Counted from the first letter of the stretch, positions 43,197 to 52,985 are shown. The stretch: DNA of 64,000 nucleotides from Flavobacteriaceae bacterium (GCA_002746415.1 NVXD01000004.1:124001-188000); one strand, 5' to 3'. Numbers and translations are program-made. Notes: a model not told the origin generated them from the letters alone.

Positions 43197-45596
43197 ATGA
43201 AAAACATGAAAATACCTATTAAGGTTTTTATTTTTTTATTTTCAGTTTGTCTTTTCGCTGGAGTTCATGACAACTCAAAAGCAATAGGTATGAACAACCT
43301 AGAGCCTACAGCAAAAAACAATATAAAAAGTCGCGTTTTCACCAACTTAGAGGGGGTCGATAGTGGTTTTTATATTGTAGCTAATGTCTATAAAAATAAA
43401 GTGTACCTCAATAAATATATCTCAGACCTAAAAAATAAGGGCATAGCCGCTAATTACGTGTTTAACCCAAACAACGGCCTTAACTATGCATATTTAAAGC
43501 ATTATAACCATTGGGAGGATGCTCTTAAGGCATGTGAAACAAACTTAAACGGCAGGCATCAAGAAAAGGTTTGGATTATGATTGTTAATAATGACGTCCA
43601 TTCCATAACCACTACTCCCAAACCCATCAAAGACCTAGTAGTAACTGTCACAGAAATTTTCCATGAAAAGAAGGTGCACGCAAATAAAAAGGCTGATTTT
43701 CACCATAATAAGATAATTAAAAAGGCTGATGAATACTTTAACAAAATGTGGTACGCAGAAGCAGCCGAGCTATACGAAAAAGCCTTATACAGCAATAAAG
43801 AGTTCTATACTTTAGACATTCTCCAAAAGACTGGTGATTCTCACTATTTTAACACCAATATGGAACGGGCTTTTTACTGGTACAATATCCTTTATGAAAA
43901 GTATGAAAATACCGTTTCAGTAGATGTTATCTTTAAATATGCGCACACCTTAAAAAGTGCTGGAAAATACAGCAGGTCAAAACGATTAATGAGATTATAC
44001 AACCAAAGATATAAAAGTAGCGGTTCTAAAGATAGGGCAACAAAATCCAACAATGCAACTATATTAGATAACATTCTAAACCAAGAGGATAGATATGAAG
44101 TCAAAAATCTTGTAATAAATTCAAGATATTCAGAATTCTCTCCAATGTTCTATAATGAAGACCAGATTGTCTTTTCATCTTCGAAAGATACTTCCGTATT
44201 TACCACCAATAAATATAAATGGAACAATCAGCCTTACTTGGATCTTTATGCTGCTAAGCTCAATAAGGAGTCTAATGACTTGAGGCGTGCCACTAAATTT
44301 TCAAAGAAAATAAATACAAAATATCACGAAGCTTCTGTTACTTTTTCACCCGATAACGAAACAATGTATTTTACCAGAAATAATTATGGTAAAAAATTAA
44401 AAAGAGACAAAAAAGGAATAAACAACCTCAAAATATACATGTCAAAGAAACGTGCTGGGGAATGGTCAGAAGCAGTTGAGGTTTCATTTAACAGTGATGA
44501 ATATTCAACTGGACACCCTGCTTTAAGCCCAGATGGCAAGAAATTATATTTTGTTTCAGATATGCCCGGAAGTATTGGAATGACCGATATTTTCGTTGTT
44601 GATGTATTAGAAGATGGCTTGTTTTCTCAACCCAAAAATCTTGGTCCCGAAATAAATACCGAACGAAGAGAGATGTTTCCTTTTATCAATGATAAAAAAC
44701 TTTATTTTTCTTCCAATGGCCATGTTGGGCTAGGTGGTTTGGATGTATTTGAAACCACAATTGACGAGGAAAATGGCTTTAACAAGGTTGAAAACGTTGG
44801 GGCACCAGTAAATAGTAGAAAAGATGATTTTTCATATATCATCAATGAAGAAACTCAAAAAGGCTTTTTTGCCTCTAATAGGACTGGGGGGAAAGGTGAT
44901 GACGACATATACTCCTTTGCACGTCTGATTCCTGAAGAAGTAGAAGAAAATGCAATTGCGGGTGTGGTCACTGAACTTATTACAGGAAATGTTATGCCAA
45001 AGGCCATGGTAATACTCTTGGATGAAAACAACATCAAGCTAAAAGAAATGATGGCAGGAGTTGATGGAGGATTCATTTTTGAGGACTTGGACGGAAACAC
45101 CAAATACACTATTGCAACTAAAAATGACAATTACCTTGATGAAGAAATCGTAGTGAGTACCCAACAAAATGAAGTGGTAAATGTTGAACTTTCTTTAAGA
45201 AAACTAAAAGAAAAGATTGTCATAGAGAATGGTATCAAAAAGCTAAAGACGGATTTAATTTACTTTAATTTTGATAAATCATTTATTAGGCAAGATGCCG
45301 CATTAGAGCTTGATAAGCTGGTTGAAGTAATGACCGAACACAAGAATATGGTTATTAAAATTGAATCTCATACCGATTCATGGGGCCCAAGTGCATATAA
45401 CAAAGTCCTATCGGATAAAAGGGCAAAATCCTCCAGAGATTACCTAGTTCAAAAAGGAATAGCGCCTGAGAGAATTGAAAGTGCTATTGGGTATGGTGAG
45501 GAAAGGCTTCTGAACGAATGCGAAAACGGAGTTCCATGTGGTAGAGAAAAACACAAGCGCAATAGGCGTTCAGAATTTATTATTGTAGAAATATAA
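43197..45596 (+). CDS. OmpA family envelope protein with SPOR-like, TPR and PD40 regions
   Basis: 799 residues: signal peptide (to about residue 24), a SPOR-like segment (about 50-120, GFYIVANVYKNKVYLNKYISDL), TPR repeats (about 165-270), PD40/beta-propeller repeats (about 300-580, with FSPDNETMYFTRN, SPDGKKLYFVSD and NDKKLYFSSNG), a CarboxypepD_reg-like fold (about 590-660) and a C-terminal OmpA peptidoglycan-binding domain (about 680-799, ESHTDSWGPSAYNKVLSDKRAKS). TPR-propeller-OmpA proteins resemble PorE of the type IX secretion system, which anchors it to peptidoglycan, but no PorP/SprF neighbour is present. It has its own promoter box and a strong terminator. Confidence 0.85.
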   Translation: MKNMKIPIKVFIFLFSVCLFAGVHDNSKAIGMNNLEPTAKNNIKSRVFTNLEGVDSGFYIVANVYKNKVYLNKYISDLKNKGIAANYVFNPNNGLNYAYLKHYNHWEDALKACETNLNGRHQEKVWIMIVNNDVHSITTTPKPIKDLVVTVTEIFHEKKVHANKKADFHHNKIIKKADEYFNKMWYAEAAELYEKALYSNKEFYTLDILQKTGDSHYFNTNMERAFYWYNILYEKYENTVSVDVIFKYAHTLKSAGKYSRSKRLMRLYNQRYKSSGSKDRATKSNNATILDNILNQEDRYEVKNLVINSRYSEFSPMFYNEDQIVFSSSKDTSVFTTNKYKWNNQPYLDLYAAKLNKESNDLRRATKFSKKINTKYHEASVTFSPDNETMYFTRNNYGKKLKRDKKGINNLKIYMSKKRAGEWSEAVEVSFNSDEYSTGHPALSPDGKKLYFVSDMPGSIGMTDIFVVDVLEDGLFSQPKNLGPEINTERREMFPFINDKKLYFSSNGHVGLGGLDVFETTIDEENGFNKVENVGAPVNSRKDDFSYIINEETQKGFFASNRTGGKGDDDIYSFARLIPEEVEENAIAGVVTELITGNVMPKAMVILLDENNIKLKEMMAGVDGGFIFEDLDGNTKYTIATKNDNYLDEEIVVSTQQNEVVNVELSLRKLKEKIVIENGIKKLKTDLIYFNFDKSFIRQDAALELDKLVEVMTEHKNMVIKIESHTDSWGPSAYNKVLSDKRAKSSRDYLVQKGIAPERIESAIGYGEERLLNECENGVPCGREKHKRNRRSEFIIVEI

Positions 45597-45614
45597 TTCC
45601 AACATTAAAATATA

Positions 45615-45654
45615 AATATAAAAGCCACCTTCTTAAAGGTGGCTTTTATATTTT
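45615..45654. terminator. bidirectional terminator between the OmpA and DUF4837 genes
   Basis: A long stem AAATATAAAAGCCACCT pairs with AGGTGGCTTTTATATTT around a short loop. The A-run and T-run on its two sides let it serve both convergent genes. Confidence 0.88.
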
Positions 45655-45675
45655 AGAACGACTTTAAAGCTTATT

Positions 45676-46659
45676 TTAATTGATTTTAAGCGTTTTAAGG
45701 ATGGCTTCAAGCTCAAACATATAATCTCTTTTTGCTGTGGCTGGAGCAAAGGTAAAGCCCTCAATGACCAACTTCCTTTTATGAACGTCATCATTAATAA
45801 TATACGTTATAAAAGGTCCTGCCATAAAATCATTCTTTACCTCCCAAATACCTCTCGCTTCAAAAGCTTTTTTGCCTGCAATTTGAACAGGAAAAATAGA
45901 GGGAGCAAAAGATTTTTCTGTAATCATATAAGATATTTTTCCTGGAACATTTCCTGGAATATATTTTTCCCCTATTGAATCCCTCATTCTCACAATATCT
46001 TTTACTAAAGTAGAATCGGCACCAAAACTGTCCTCAGGCATGCTATAGACAATGATGTTCATGTGTCCTTTAGGAATTTGTCTATCTAACCAGACAAAAT
46101 TATCTTCTTCACTACCCACTTTGTAAGCTGATGGAATTGACATTGATATACCAAACTTTTCCTCCAAGGCCTTTTCCTTATTCAAGGATCGTTTAAATCG
46201 TTTTTGAGCCTCTTCAATTTCTACTGTTTTAAAACTAGTAATGGCTTCTGCATATTTTTTTTCAATATTTTGAATAAGCTCATCAACATCCCTCCCTTTA
46301 AAAACTCCTGTTTTTTGAGGTCTTGCATATAGGTTTGTCTTTATATGTGCGACACTTAAAGTGTCTATTTCCACAATCAAAAGGCTTCTGGTAGTTCTTA
46401 TGGCACCACTAAATACGCTTTTGGGAATTTGATTGATTGAAAATGCGGGTTCATCCCATATCATCCCTGCTAAAGGAGCTGCAAAATGTTCTCTAATTTT
46501 ATCTCCCGCCGGACCTTTCCATAAGTCATTATCCATGACTACAGTCAACGAATTAATAGCTCCTGTAGAAGATGGCTTGTATTCCTTTTGATTCTTATTC
46601 TTACAGGACGTAAAGACAATTGTTGTTAAAAGCACTACTAATATTCCTAAATGTCTCAT
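45676..46659 (-). CDS. DUF4837 family lipoprotein
   Basis: 327 residues with a signal peptide and lipobox (VFTSC, lipid Cys at about residue 19). The mature part matches DUF4837: LTVVMDNDLWKGPAGDKIREHFAAPL at the start, then VWLDRQIPKGHMNIIVYSMP and ARGIWEVKNDFMAGPFI. It is found throughout Flavobacteriaceae and its function is unknown. The ATG is 10 bases after the stop of the MltD-like gene, so the two are probably co-expressed envelope proteins. Confidence 0.85.
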   Translation of the reverse strand: MRHLGILVVLLTTIVFTSCKNKNQKEYKPSSTGAINSLTVVMDNDLWKGPAGDKIREHFAAPLAGMIWDEPAFSINQIPKSVFSGAIRTTRSLLIVEIDTLSVAHIKTNLYARPQKTGVFKGRDVDELIQNIEKKYAEAITSFKTVEIEEAQKRFKRSLNKEKALEEKFGISMSIPSAYKVGSEEDNFVWLDRQIPKGHMNIIVYSMPEDSFGADSTLVKDIVRMRDSIGEKYIPGNVPGKISYMITEKSFAPSIFPVQIAGKKAFEARGIWEVKNDFMAGPFITYIINDDVHKRKLVIEGFTFAPATAKRDYMFELEAILKTLKIN

Positions 46660-46669
46660 TAATTAAATT

Positions 46670-48301
46670 TTATGATGAACAATCACACAGTTTAAGTTTT
46701 GTGCCCGGTTTTAGATTACTACCGCTAATACCGTTCCATTCTCGTAAGTTTTCAATACTAATTCCTGGATACTTTCTAGATATGGTCCATAAAGAATCTC
46801 CTTGTTGAACTGTATGTACTTTAGCGCCTTTAACAGCAACGGTTTTTACAGCTTTGTTTTTAGCTTTTACTACAGCCTTAGCCCTTGGGTTTCTTGTAAA
46901 AATAGTAAGCCGCTGCCCAACTCTTAGGTTGTTGCTTCGCAGCCCATTCCATCTTTTTAAATCACTTACTCTAACACGGTATCTATTTGCAATTTTACCC
47001 AAATAATCGCCACTTCGCACCCTATATCTAATTTGATTATTCGCCTTTACCAATTGCGGCAACGGACTTTCTTTGGATTTAAACTCTTTTTCTACATGTG
47101 CATATATTGCTTGCTCATTTGCAACAAATTTTCCCATGGCGTCCTTTGGTAATCTTAAGGAGTAGTTCTTGCCTTCGATGTAGGGAATTATATTTAATTT
47201 ATAAGATGGGTTCAGCACCTCTAAATCTTCCACAGGTACATCTACCAATTCTGATATTTGATTAAAGGTAATGAGACTTTTAACCTGAATAGTATCTGTA
47301 ATAAAATAAGGCCTGTCTATTTTTTTTGTTTTAAAACCATGTTCTTCGGCATATTCAAATAAATACATGGTCGCTAAAAAAGCAGGGAGGTAACCTGCCG
47401 TTTCCCGTGGCAAATTTCTTCTTATGTTCCAGTAGTTTTTATACCCTCCAGACCTCCTTATTGCTTTGTTTACATTTCCAGGGCCCGAGTTATAAGCTGC
47501 CAATGCCAAGTCCCAATCGCCGAAAATATCATACAATTTTGATAGGTATTTTGCAGCTGCTTTTGTTGATTTAATTGGGTCCATACGTTCGTCAACATAA
47601 CTACTTACATCCAACTTGTACATCTTCCCGGTGCCATACATAAATTGCCATAATCCAGTTGCTCCTACTCTGGATTTCGCTCGTGGCTTTAATGCGGATT
47701 CCACAATAGCCAAATACTTTATTTCTAAAGGAATATTCTGGTTGTCCAATTCCTGTTCAAACAAAGGAAAATAAAACTGGCTGCTAACAAGCATGCGTTC
47801 AATAAGGCCTCTTCTTCTGGTAAGAAAAGATTTAATTACTCTTTCCAAAGATGGATTATAGGAAATATTGAAAGGTGTTTTTTGATTTAATATTTCCAGT
47901 CTTTTTTTAAGAACTTCTGTGTCTAAATCAGTAGTATAAACAGAATCCTTTTCAAAATTGGAAACTTCTTCATACATACTATCAAAAAGAGCATCATGGT
48001 CTGCCAGCTCTTTTAGCCAAAGACTATCATATTTAGCAGCTTCTAGATGGTCTTTAAGATTGAATTTTTTTTGATTCTCATTCCCAGCCGCCAAAGGCAT
48101 TCCTTCCAAACCATTAGAAAGGTTAACCAATGTTTTCTGTTCTGTTGGTTCTTGAATAAGGCGTATAGAATCTAAAGGAATATCCTTTACGGCAACAGTT
48201 TTTAGGGTGTCTAAGGAGATGCTATCTTTCTGCTGTGCACTCAAGATTGGCGTTATAAATGCCAACATAAGACAGAAACATATTTTTTTTATTGAGAACA
48301 T
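46670..48301 (-). CDS. MltD-like lytic transglycosylase with LysM domains
   Basis: 543 residues: signal peptide (ends at LSAQQ), an unassigned region to about 160, an SLT domain (about 175-320; AIVESALKPRAKSRVGATGLWQFM with the catalytic Glu, AAYNSGPGNVNKAIRR) and two clear LysM repeats (YRVRSGDYLGKIANRYRV and HTVQQGDSLWTISRKYPG) after a degenerate one. It cleaves the glycan strands of peptidoglycan. The order and motifs are those of MltD. It is followed by the DUF4837 lipoprotein gene. Confidence 0.9.
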   Translation of the reverse strand: MFSIKKICFCLMLAFITPILSAQQKDSISLDTLKTVAVKDIPLDSIRLIQEPTEQKTLVNLSNGLEGMPLAAGNENQKKFNLKDHLEAAKYDSLWLKELADHDALFDSMYEEVSNFEKDSVYTTDLDTEVLKKRLEILNQKTPFNISYNPSLERVIKSFLTRRRGLIERMLVSSQFYFPLFEQELDNQNIPLEIKYLAIVESALKPRAKSRVGATGLWQFMYGTGKMYKLDVSSYVDERMDPIKSTKAAAKYLSKLYDIFGDWDLALAAYNSGPGNVNKAIRRSGGYKNYWNIRRNLPRETAGYLPAFLATMYLFEYAEEHGFKTKKIDRPYFITDTIQVKSLITFNQISELVDVPVEDLEVLNPSYKLNIIPYIEGKNYSLRLPKDAMGKFVANEQAIYAHVEKEFKSKESPLPQLVKANNQIRYRVRSGDYLGKIANRYRVRVSDLKRWNGLRSNNLRVGQRLTIFTRNPRAKAVVKAKNKAVKTVAVKGAKVHTVQQGDSLWTISRKYPGISIENLREWNGISGSNLKPGTKLKLCDCSS

Positions 48302-48418
48302 AATAGTAGGCTTAAATTACCAAAGCGGTTAAAAATCGTTTATTTTTCTTGAAAATTAAAATTTTTAACTTAAATATAAGCTGCAAAAAAAATATGCCGT
48401 TAATCGATAGCGCGTTGT

Positions 48419-49609
48419 CTAGCCTATTATTGCAGCTATTCCAGGCAATGTTTTTCCCTCTAAGCTTTCCAACATGGCTCCTCCTCCAGTAGAAACATAG
48501 CTCACCTTGTCTTGGAATCCAAATTGTTTCACTGCCGCAACAGAATCTCCACCTCCTACTAGTGAAAATGCCCCGTTTTGAGTAGCTTCATCTATATAAT
48601 TACCTAAAGCCTTTGTTCCATTGGCAAAATTTTCCATTTCAAAAACACCAATAGGACCGTTCCAAAGAATGGTCTTGGATTTTAAAATTACTTCCTTGAA
48701 CATTTTAAGAGTCTCTGGTCCAGCATCCAATCCTTGCCAACCATCGGGTATTTTATCTGAATCTAATATCTTGGTCTGGGCATCATTACTAAAATCATCA
48801 GCTGCCACAACATCAACAGGAATATGAATTTCGACTCCCTTTTCTTTGGCTTGTTTTAAAATACTTAGTGCAAGTTCCATTTTATCATCCTCACAGATAG
48901 AATCTCCTACTTGTCCTCCATTTGCTTTTACAAAGGTATAAGTCATTCCTCCTCCAATAATCAAATGGTCTACTTTATCTAAAATATTCTCTATAATGGT
49001 GATTTTAGAAGAAACCTTAGCGCCTCCCAAAATAGCCAATACTGGCTTTTCACCAGAGCGCATTACTTTACCGATTGATTCAATTTCTTTTGCCAATAAA
49101 TACCCGAAACATTTATTTTCTGGGAAGAACTGAGCTACTATTGTTGTAGAAGCATGTGCCCTATGAGCAGTACCAAAAGCATCGTTTACGTAGACATCCC
49201 CTAATTTTGATAATTGCTCCGCCAACGCTGTATCTCCTTTAGTTTCCCCTGCATGAAATCTTAGGTTTTCCAATAAAAGAACTTCTCCGCTTTGTAGGTT
49301 TGCAACAGCAGATTCAGCAACTTCGCCTACGCAGTCTTTTACAAACTTCACTTCCACTCCTATAACATCAGAAACGATATCAACAATGTGGTTCAAAGAA
49401 AGGTCTGCGTTTGCTTCGCCTTTTGGTCTTCCCATATGACTCATTAAAATAACACTTCCGCCGTCTTCTAAAATCTTAATAATGGTTGGTTTTGCAGCTT
49501 CAATTCGGGTAGCATCAGTAACCTTAAAATCTGCATCTAATGGCACATTAAAATCTACTCGTATCAGTGCTTTTTTATCTTCAAAATTAAAATCGTCTAT
49601 TGTAATCAT
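48419..49609 (-). CDS. pgk: phosphoglycerate kinase
   Basis: 396 residues of standard length: [13 protein letters not shown] at the N-terminus, [48 protein letters not shown] and [17 protein letters not shown], and [13 protein letters not shown] at the C-terminal nucleotide site. It makes ATP from 1,3-bisphosphoglycerate in glycolysis. The gene is divergent from the delta prime gene; its TACATTTG promoter box and an inverted repeat lie upstream. Confidence 0.96.
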   Translation of the reverse strand: MITIDDFNFEDKKALIRVDFNVPLDADFKVTDATRIEAAKPTIIKILEDGGSVILMSHMGRPKGEANADLSLNHIVDIVSDVIGVEVKFVKDCVGEVAESAVANLQSGEVLLLENLRFHAGETKGDTALAEQLSKLGDVYVNDAFGTAHRAHASTTIVAQFFPENKCFGYLLAKEIESIGKVMRSGEKPVLAILGGAKVSSKITIIENILDKVDHLIIGGGMTYTFVKANGGQVGDSICEDDKMELALSILKQAKEKGVEIHIPVDVVAADDFSNDAQTKILDSDKIPDGWQGLDAGPETLKMFKEVILKSKTILWNGPIGVFEMENFANGTKALGNYIDEATQNGAFSLVGGGDSVAAVKQFGFQDKVSYVSTGGGAMLESLEGKTLPGIAAIIG

Positions 49610-49632
49610 GGGTTGTCTTTTTTATGGAATGG

Positions 49633-49640
49633 CAAATGTA
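49633..49640 (-). promoter_or_regulatory. Bacteroidota -7 box for pgk
   Basis: TACATTTG on the minus strand, 23 bases before the pgk ATG, matches TAnnTTTG. Confidence 0.5.
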
Positions 49641-49660
49641 AAGATTTATCAGATGCCTAT

Positions 49661-49705
49661 AAAGAACCCTTGCCCATAATTTATTACTTCCCATTGGGGT
49701 TCTTT
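49661..49705. promoter_or_regulatory. inverted repeat between pgk and the delta prime gene
   Basis: AAAGAACCC (49661-49669) and GGGTTCTTT (49697-49705) are exact reverse complements separated by 27 bases. The left arm falls where the -33 region of the pgk promoter should lie. It may be a regulator site or a cruciform-forming element. Confidence 0.4.
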
Positions 49706-49756
49706 GTTATTATTTTTACAAATTCTGAAGAATTAATGCAAAACATCAAAAAAACC

Positions 49757-49764
49757 TATCTTTG
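49757..49764 (+). promoter_or_regulatory. -7 box directly in front of the delta prime gene
   Basis: TATCTTTG matches TAnnTTTG and ends 5 bases before the ATG at 49770, which predicts a leaderless or nearly leaderless mRNA. Confidence 0.45.
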
Positions 49765-49769
49765 AAACC

Positions 49770-50921
49770 ATGCTTTTCAAAGATATTTTAGGCCTTGTTC
49801 ATATTAAAAAGCACTTAACCCAAAGTGCAGATGCTGGTAGAATTCCTCATGCACAACTTTTTGTTGGGCCAGAAGGCTGTGGCACGCTCCCCATGGCTTT
49901 GTCTTATGCCCAATATGTGATATGCCAAAATAAGAATGGTGAAAATACGGAAGGGAACGAAGTTTGTAATCTAAAAAGCCATTCGCTCTCCCATCCAGAT
50001 ATTCATTTTGCCTTTCCCGTTTCCAATAGTGATAAAATAAAAAGCCATGCAGTGAGCAATCATTATATGGAAGAATGGAGACAATTCGTAAAAGAACAAC
50101 CCTATGGTAATCTTTTTGATTGGTACCAGCTCATTGGAACTGAAAAAAAACAAGGGCAAATAGGAGTCGATGAAGCACAAGATGTTGTAAAGAAATTGGC
50201 GTTAAAATCATATGAAGGCGGTTATAAAATGATGCTCATTTGGATGGCTGATAAAATGAACATTGCCGCAGCCAATAAGCTTCTAAAATTAATTGAAGAG
50301 CCGCCAGAAAAAACAGTTTTTATTCTAATAGCTGAAGATGAAGAACAAATTATACAAACCATAAGATCTCGTTGTCAAATAGTACATTTCCCACCATTGG
50401 CAGAAAATGTAATTGCTGATGCCTTGGAGGAAAAAGGCCTGTCTAAAGAGGAAGCTTCCAAAATAGCTCATGAAGCAAATGGCAATTTTAATAAAGCTTT
50501 GGATTTAAAAAATAACGATTCTGAAGACTTGGTTTTTGAAAAATGGTTTGTACAATGGGTGCGTAGTGCCTTTAAAGCCAAAGGAAATAAAGCTGCCATC
50601 CATGAGCTTATCCTATGGGGAGAAGAGGTTGCGAAAACTGGAAGGGAAACTCAAAAAAAATTCCTAAGCTATTGTTTAGTGGTCATGCGCCAAGCTATGC
50701 TCATCAATTATAACGCTCGTGAACTTGCCTATTTACAAATTCATGTAGATGGTTTTCAGCTAGAAAAATTTGCTCCTTTTGTGCATGAAAATAATATTTT
50801 AGACATTACAGAAGAATTAGAAAGTGCTATTTATCATATTGAACGTAATGGTAATTCTAAAATAATTTTAACGGATTTATCCATTAAACTAACCAGGCTT
50901 CTTCATAGGAAAGCCGCTTAA
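49770..50921 (+). CDS. holB: DNA polymerase III subunit delta prime
   Basis: 383 residues of the clamp-loader family: LFKDILGLVHIKKHLTQSADAGRIPHAQLFVGPEGCG with an atypical P-loop, as expected for the non-hydrolysing delta prime subunit, then HPDIHFAFP, KMMLIWMADKMNIAAANKLLKLIEEPPEKTVFILIAE with the sensor region, and TIRSRCQIVHFPPL. The subunit helps load the sliding clamp at the replication fork. The start fits homologues. 15 bases separate it from the DoxX-like gene downstream. Confidence 0.88.
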   Translation: MLFKDILGLVHIKKHLTQSADAGRIPHAQLFVGPEGCGTLPMALSYAQYVICQNKNGENTEGNEVCNLKSHSLSHPDIHFAFPVSNSDKIKSHAVSNHYMEEWRQFVKEQPYGNLFDWYQLIGTEKKQGQIGVDEAQDVVKKLALKSYEGGYKMMLIWMADKMNIAAANKLLKLIEEPPEKTVFILIAEDEEQIIQTIRSRCQIVHFPPLAENVIADALEEKGLSKEEASKIAHEANGNFNKALDLKNNDSEDLVFEKWFVQWVRSAFKAKGNKAAIHELILWGEEVAKTGRETQKKFLSYCLVVMRQAMLINYNARELAYLQIHVDGFQLEKFAPFVHENNILDITEELESAIYHIERNGNSKIILTDLSIKLTRLLHRKAA

Positions 50922-50936
50922 ACTTTTATTGCAATC

Positions 50937-51335
50937 ATGGAATCAATGTTAAATTATGCTGCCGAAATATTATTGCTGCTTTTATTAATCGTCACCTTTT
51001 TACAAAGTGGTTTGGACAAAATGTTTGATTGGAGCGGAAACATTTCTTGGCTCAAAGGTCATTTCTCTAAAACCTTTTTTAAAAACATGGTGCCACTTTT
51101 AGTGGCGGTAATACTTATATTGGAAATGCTTGCAGCTATCCTATGCATTGTTGGTGTTTATCAAATGATTGTAATGGACAATAGCACCTATGCACTATAT
51201 GGTGCTATACTATCTTGCATTGTATTATTGTTCCTTCTGTTTGGACAACGAGTTGCTAAAGATTATGACGGTGCAAGAACTATTGCTATTTACTTTATTC
51301 CAGCCGTCTTTTTGGTATTTCTATTGCAACTATAA
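50937..51335 (+). CDS. DoxX-like family membrane protein
   Basis: 132 residues with four membrane helices and FLQSGLDKMFDW near the start, as in DoxX/DoxD-like proteins. These small membrane proteins are linked to respiratory or thiol/redox functions, but this member has no specific assignment. It is co-oriented with holB (15-base gap) and ends before a strong bidirectional terminator. Confidence 0.7.
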   Translation: MESMLNYAAEILLLLLLIVTFLQSGLDKMFDWSGNISWLKGHFSKTFFKNMVPLLVAVILILEMLAAILCIVGVYQMIVMDNSTYALYGAILSCIVLLFLLFGQRVAKDYDGARTIAIYFIPAVFLVFLLQL

Positions 51336-51340
51336 AACAA

Positions 51341-51374
51341 AAAAGCGCCAACAAATTTTGTTGGCGCTTTTTTT
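51341..51374. terminator. bidirectional terminator between the DoxX-like and OmpH genes
   Basis: AGCGCCAACAAA and TTTGTTGGCGCT form a 12-base stem with A-run and T-run flanks, so it can stop both convergent transcripts. Confidence 0.92.
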
Positions 51375-51394
51375 GATATATATTGTGCTTGCTC

Positions 51395-51901
51395 TTATTT
51401 CTTATACTTCTCGTTAAGAATATTTAAAACCAACTCTGTAATGTTGTCGGCTTCTGTTCCATAAAGAACAGCACCACCATCACCACCACCAAGAACATAG
51501 GTATAACTGTTTGCTTTTCCGTAAGCAGAAATTTCTTCTTTTACCTTGCTAACAATACTATCCATTTCTATTTGGTTACTTTGCTGTATTCCCAACTCTT
51601 CTTGTTGTAATTGTTGTCCAATAAATTGGCTTTTTTGCTGAATGAGTGCATATTCCTCCTGAGCCTTATTTGGGTCTAATTTTTGTGCCCTTGTTTGAAA
51701 AGCTTGGGCTTCAATTTGAAAAGCCTGTGAAATACTATCTCTCTTTTTTGTAAAAGAATCTGCCTTAACTTTGTACTTGGCATCCATATCAATTTTTTCT
51801 TGATAATCGGTCATGATCTTTACTGTATCAACATAACCTATCTTGTTTTGTTGACATGCTACCATTCCCAATAGCGCCACTGCTAATATTATTTTTTTCA
51901 T
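51395..51901 (-). CDS. OmpH/Skp family periplasmic chaperone-like lipoprotein
   Basis: 168 residues from the ATG at 51901, which gives a normal signal peptide with lipobox (GMVAC, lipid Cys at 16); the frame upstream of it is not conserved. The mature part is the Skp-like coiled-coil type: KIGYVDTVKIMTDYQEK, a long Gln/Lys-rich helical hairpin, then YTYVLGGGDGGAVLYG. OmpH/Skp proteins hold outer membrane proteins in the periplasm. A lipid anchor is unusual for Skp itself but common in Flavobacteriaceae paralogues. Confidence 0.85.
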   Translation of the reverse strand: MKKIILAVALLGMVACQQNKIGYVDTVKIMTDYQEKIDMDAKYKVKADSFTKKRDSISQAFQIEAQAFQTRAQKLDPNKAQEEYALIQQKSQFIGQQLQQEELGIQQSNQIEMDSIVSKVKEEISAYGKANSYTYVLGGGDGGAVLYGTEADNITELVLNILNEKYKK

Positions 51902-51921
51902 CAGTTCTATTTTAAGTTGCG

Positions 51922-51929
51922 CAAAAATA
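51922..51929 (-). promoter_or_regulatory. Bacteroidota -7 box for the OmpH-like gene
   Basis: TATTTTTG on the minus strand, 20 bases before the ATG at 51901, matches TAnnTTTG and supports that start over the longer frame. Confidence 0.45.
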
Positions 51930-52154
51930 GGAAAGGTTTTTAAGAAATTGAAAAACTTTAGGACAAAAGGCATTTTGGTCCAAAATAACTGAATAACCTA
52001 ACTATAGACAAAACTTATGACGTATTGCTTGTTAAATCGATTTTAGCAATTGTTTAGGGTTGTTGTATCTGCTCCTGTTTGAATGTTTTTTCAACAAAGG
52101 CAAGTGTGCTTGACTTATCGCGTAAAGCTATGGGAAATCGTCTTAAAACAAGAA

Positions 52155-52985
52155 TTAGGCTTTTGTTAGCACATATATTAACGAAGAGTACTCCTTGGTT
52201 CGCCATGCTTTCATATTGGACCATAATCCAACACAAAATGCCTTCGCAAAATTCTGATTTCCTGTTTTATATTTTTCTGATAACAGTGAAACATAAAACG
52301 AATCAAACAACATGGGTTTAATTTCTGCCACCTTCATATTCTCTTTTTCAAAAAGCAATTCAATACTGCCTCTTGAAAAATGCCAAAGATGCCTTGGAAC
52401 ATCAAAAGCAGCCCAAAAATTTTTATAGTGATTAGCATCGAAAGATTTAAAATTAGGTACTGCAACAATCAATGTCCCCTCATCTTCCAATAAGGAACTT
52501 ATTTTTTTTATTTGTTTTTCTAAATCTGGTAAATGTTCTAGCACATGCCATAAAGTAATTACACTATATTTTTTTGATGGTGGTAATGACTCCATATCAG
52601 AAATAATGGTTACTCCTTTTTCGCTGGCCTTAGCTCTGGCTTTTTCGTTTGGTTCCACTCCATTAATTGTCCAACCATTGTTCTTGGCCAAAGACAAAAA
52701 ATCTCCAGTGCCAGCTCCAATATCCAAAAGGGATTTATTTGAATTTACCCCTTTAGAAATTAAATTCAATTTTTTTCTAAGGCTATATTTTTTTACGCTC
52801 TGGTATATCTTGTCAACAAAAGTCTTTTGAGAATCTGTATGGGAAATGTAATCATCACTTTGGTAATATGTCTCAAGGTTTTTTGGTTCGGGTGTTGTGA
52901 TGAGCATATCCAAATCTAGATTGTGCATCAATTGGAACTCCTCACCTGAGACTGAATGATCTTTAGTTTTTAAAAACGACTTCAT
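52155..52985 (-). CDS. class I SAM-dependent methyltransferase
   Basis: 276 residues. LLDIGAGTGDFLSLAKNNGW is SAM-binding motif I, VEPNEKAR the acidic loop and LWHVLEHLPDLEKQI motif post-II (Methyltransf_23 type). PNFKSFDANHYKNFWAAFDVPRHLWHFS follows, as in sugar- or lipid-related methyltransferases. The substrate is unknown. The start overlaps the end of the upstream lipoprotein gene by 23 bases. The 253 bases between it and the OmpH-like gene hold only the OmpH promoter box. Confidence 0.88.
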   Translation of the reverse strand: MKSFLKTKDHSVSGEEFQLMHNLDLDMLITTPEPKNLETYYQSDDYISHTDSQKTFVDKIYQSVKKYSLRKKLNLISKGVNSNKSLLDIGAGTGDFLSLAKNNGWTINGVEPNEKARAKASEKGVTIISDMESLPPSKKYSVITLWHVLEHLPDLEKQIKKISSLLEDEGTLIVAVPNFKSFDANHYKNFWAAFDVPRHLWHFSRGSIELLFEKENMKVAEIKPMLFDSFYVSLLSEKYKTGNQNFAKAFCVGLWSNMKAWRTKEYSSLIYVLTKA

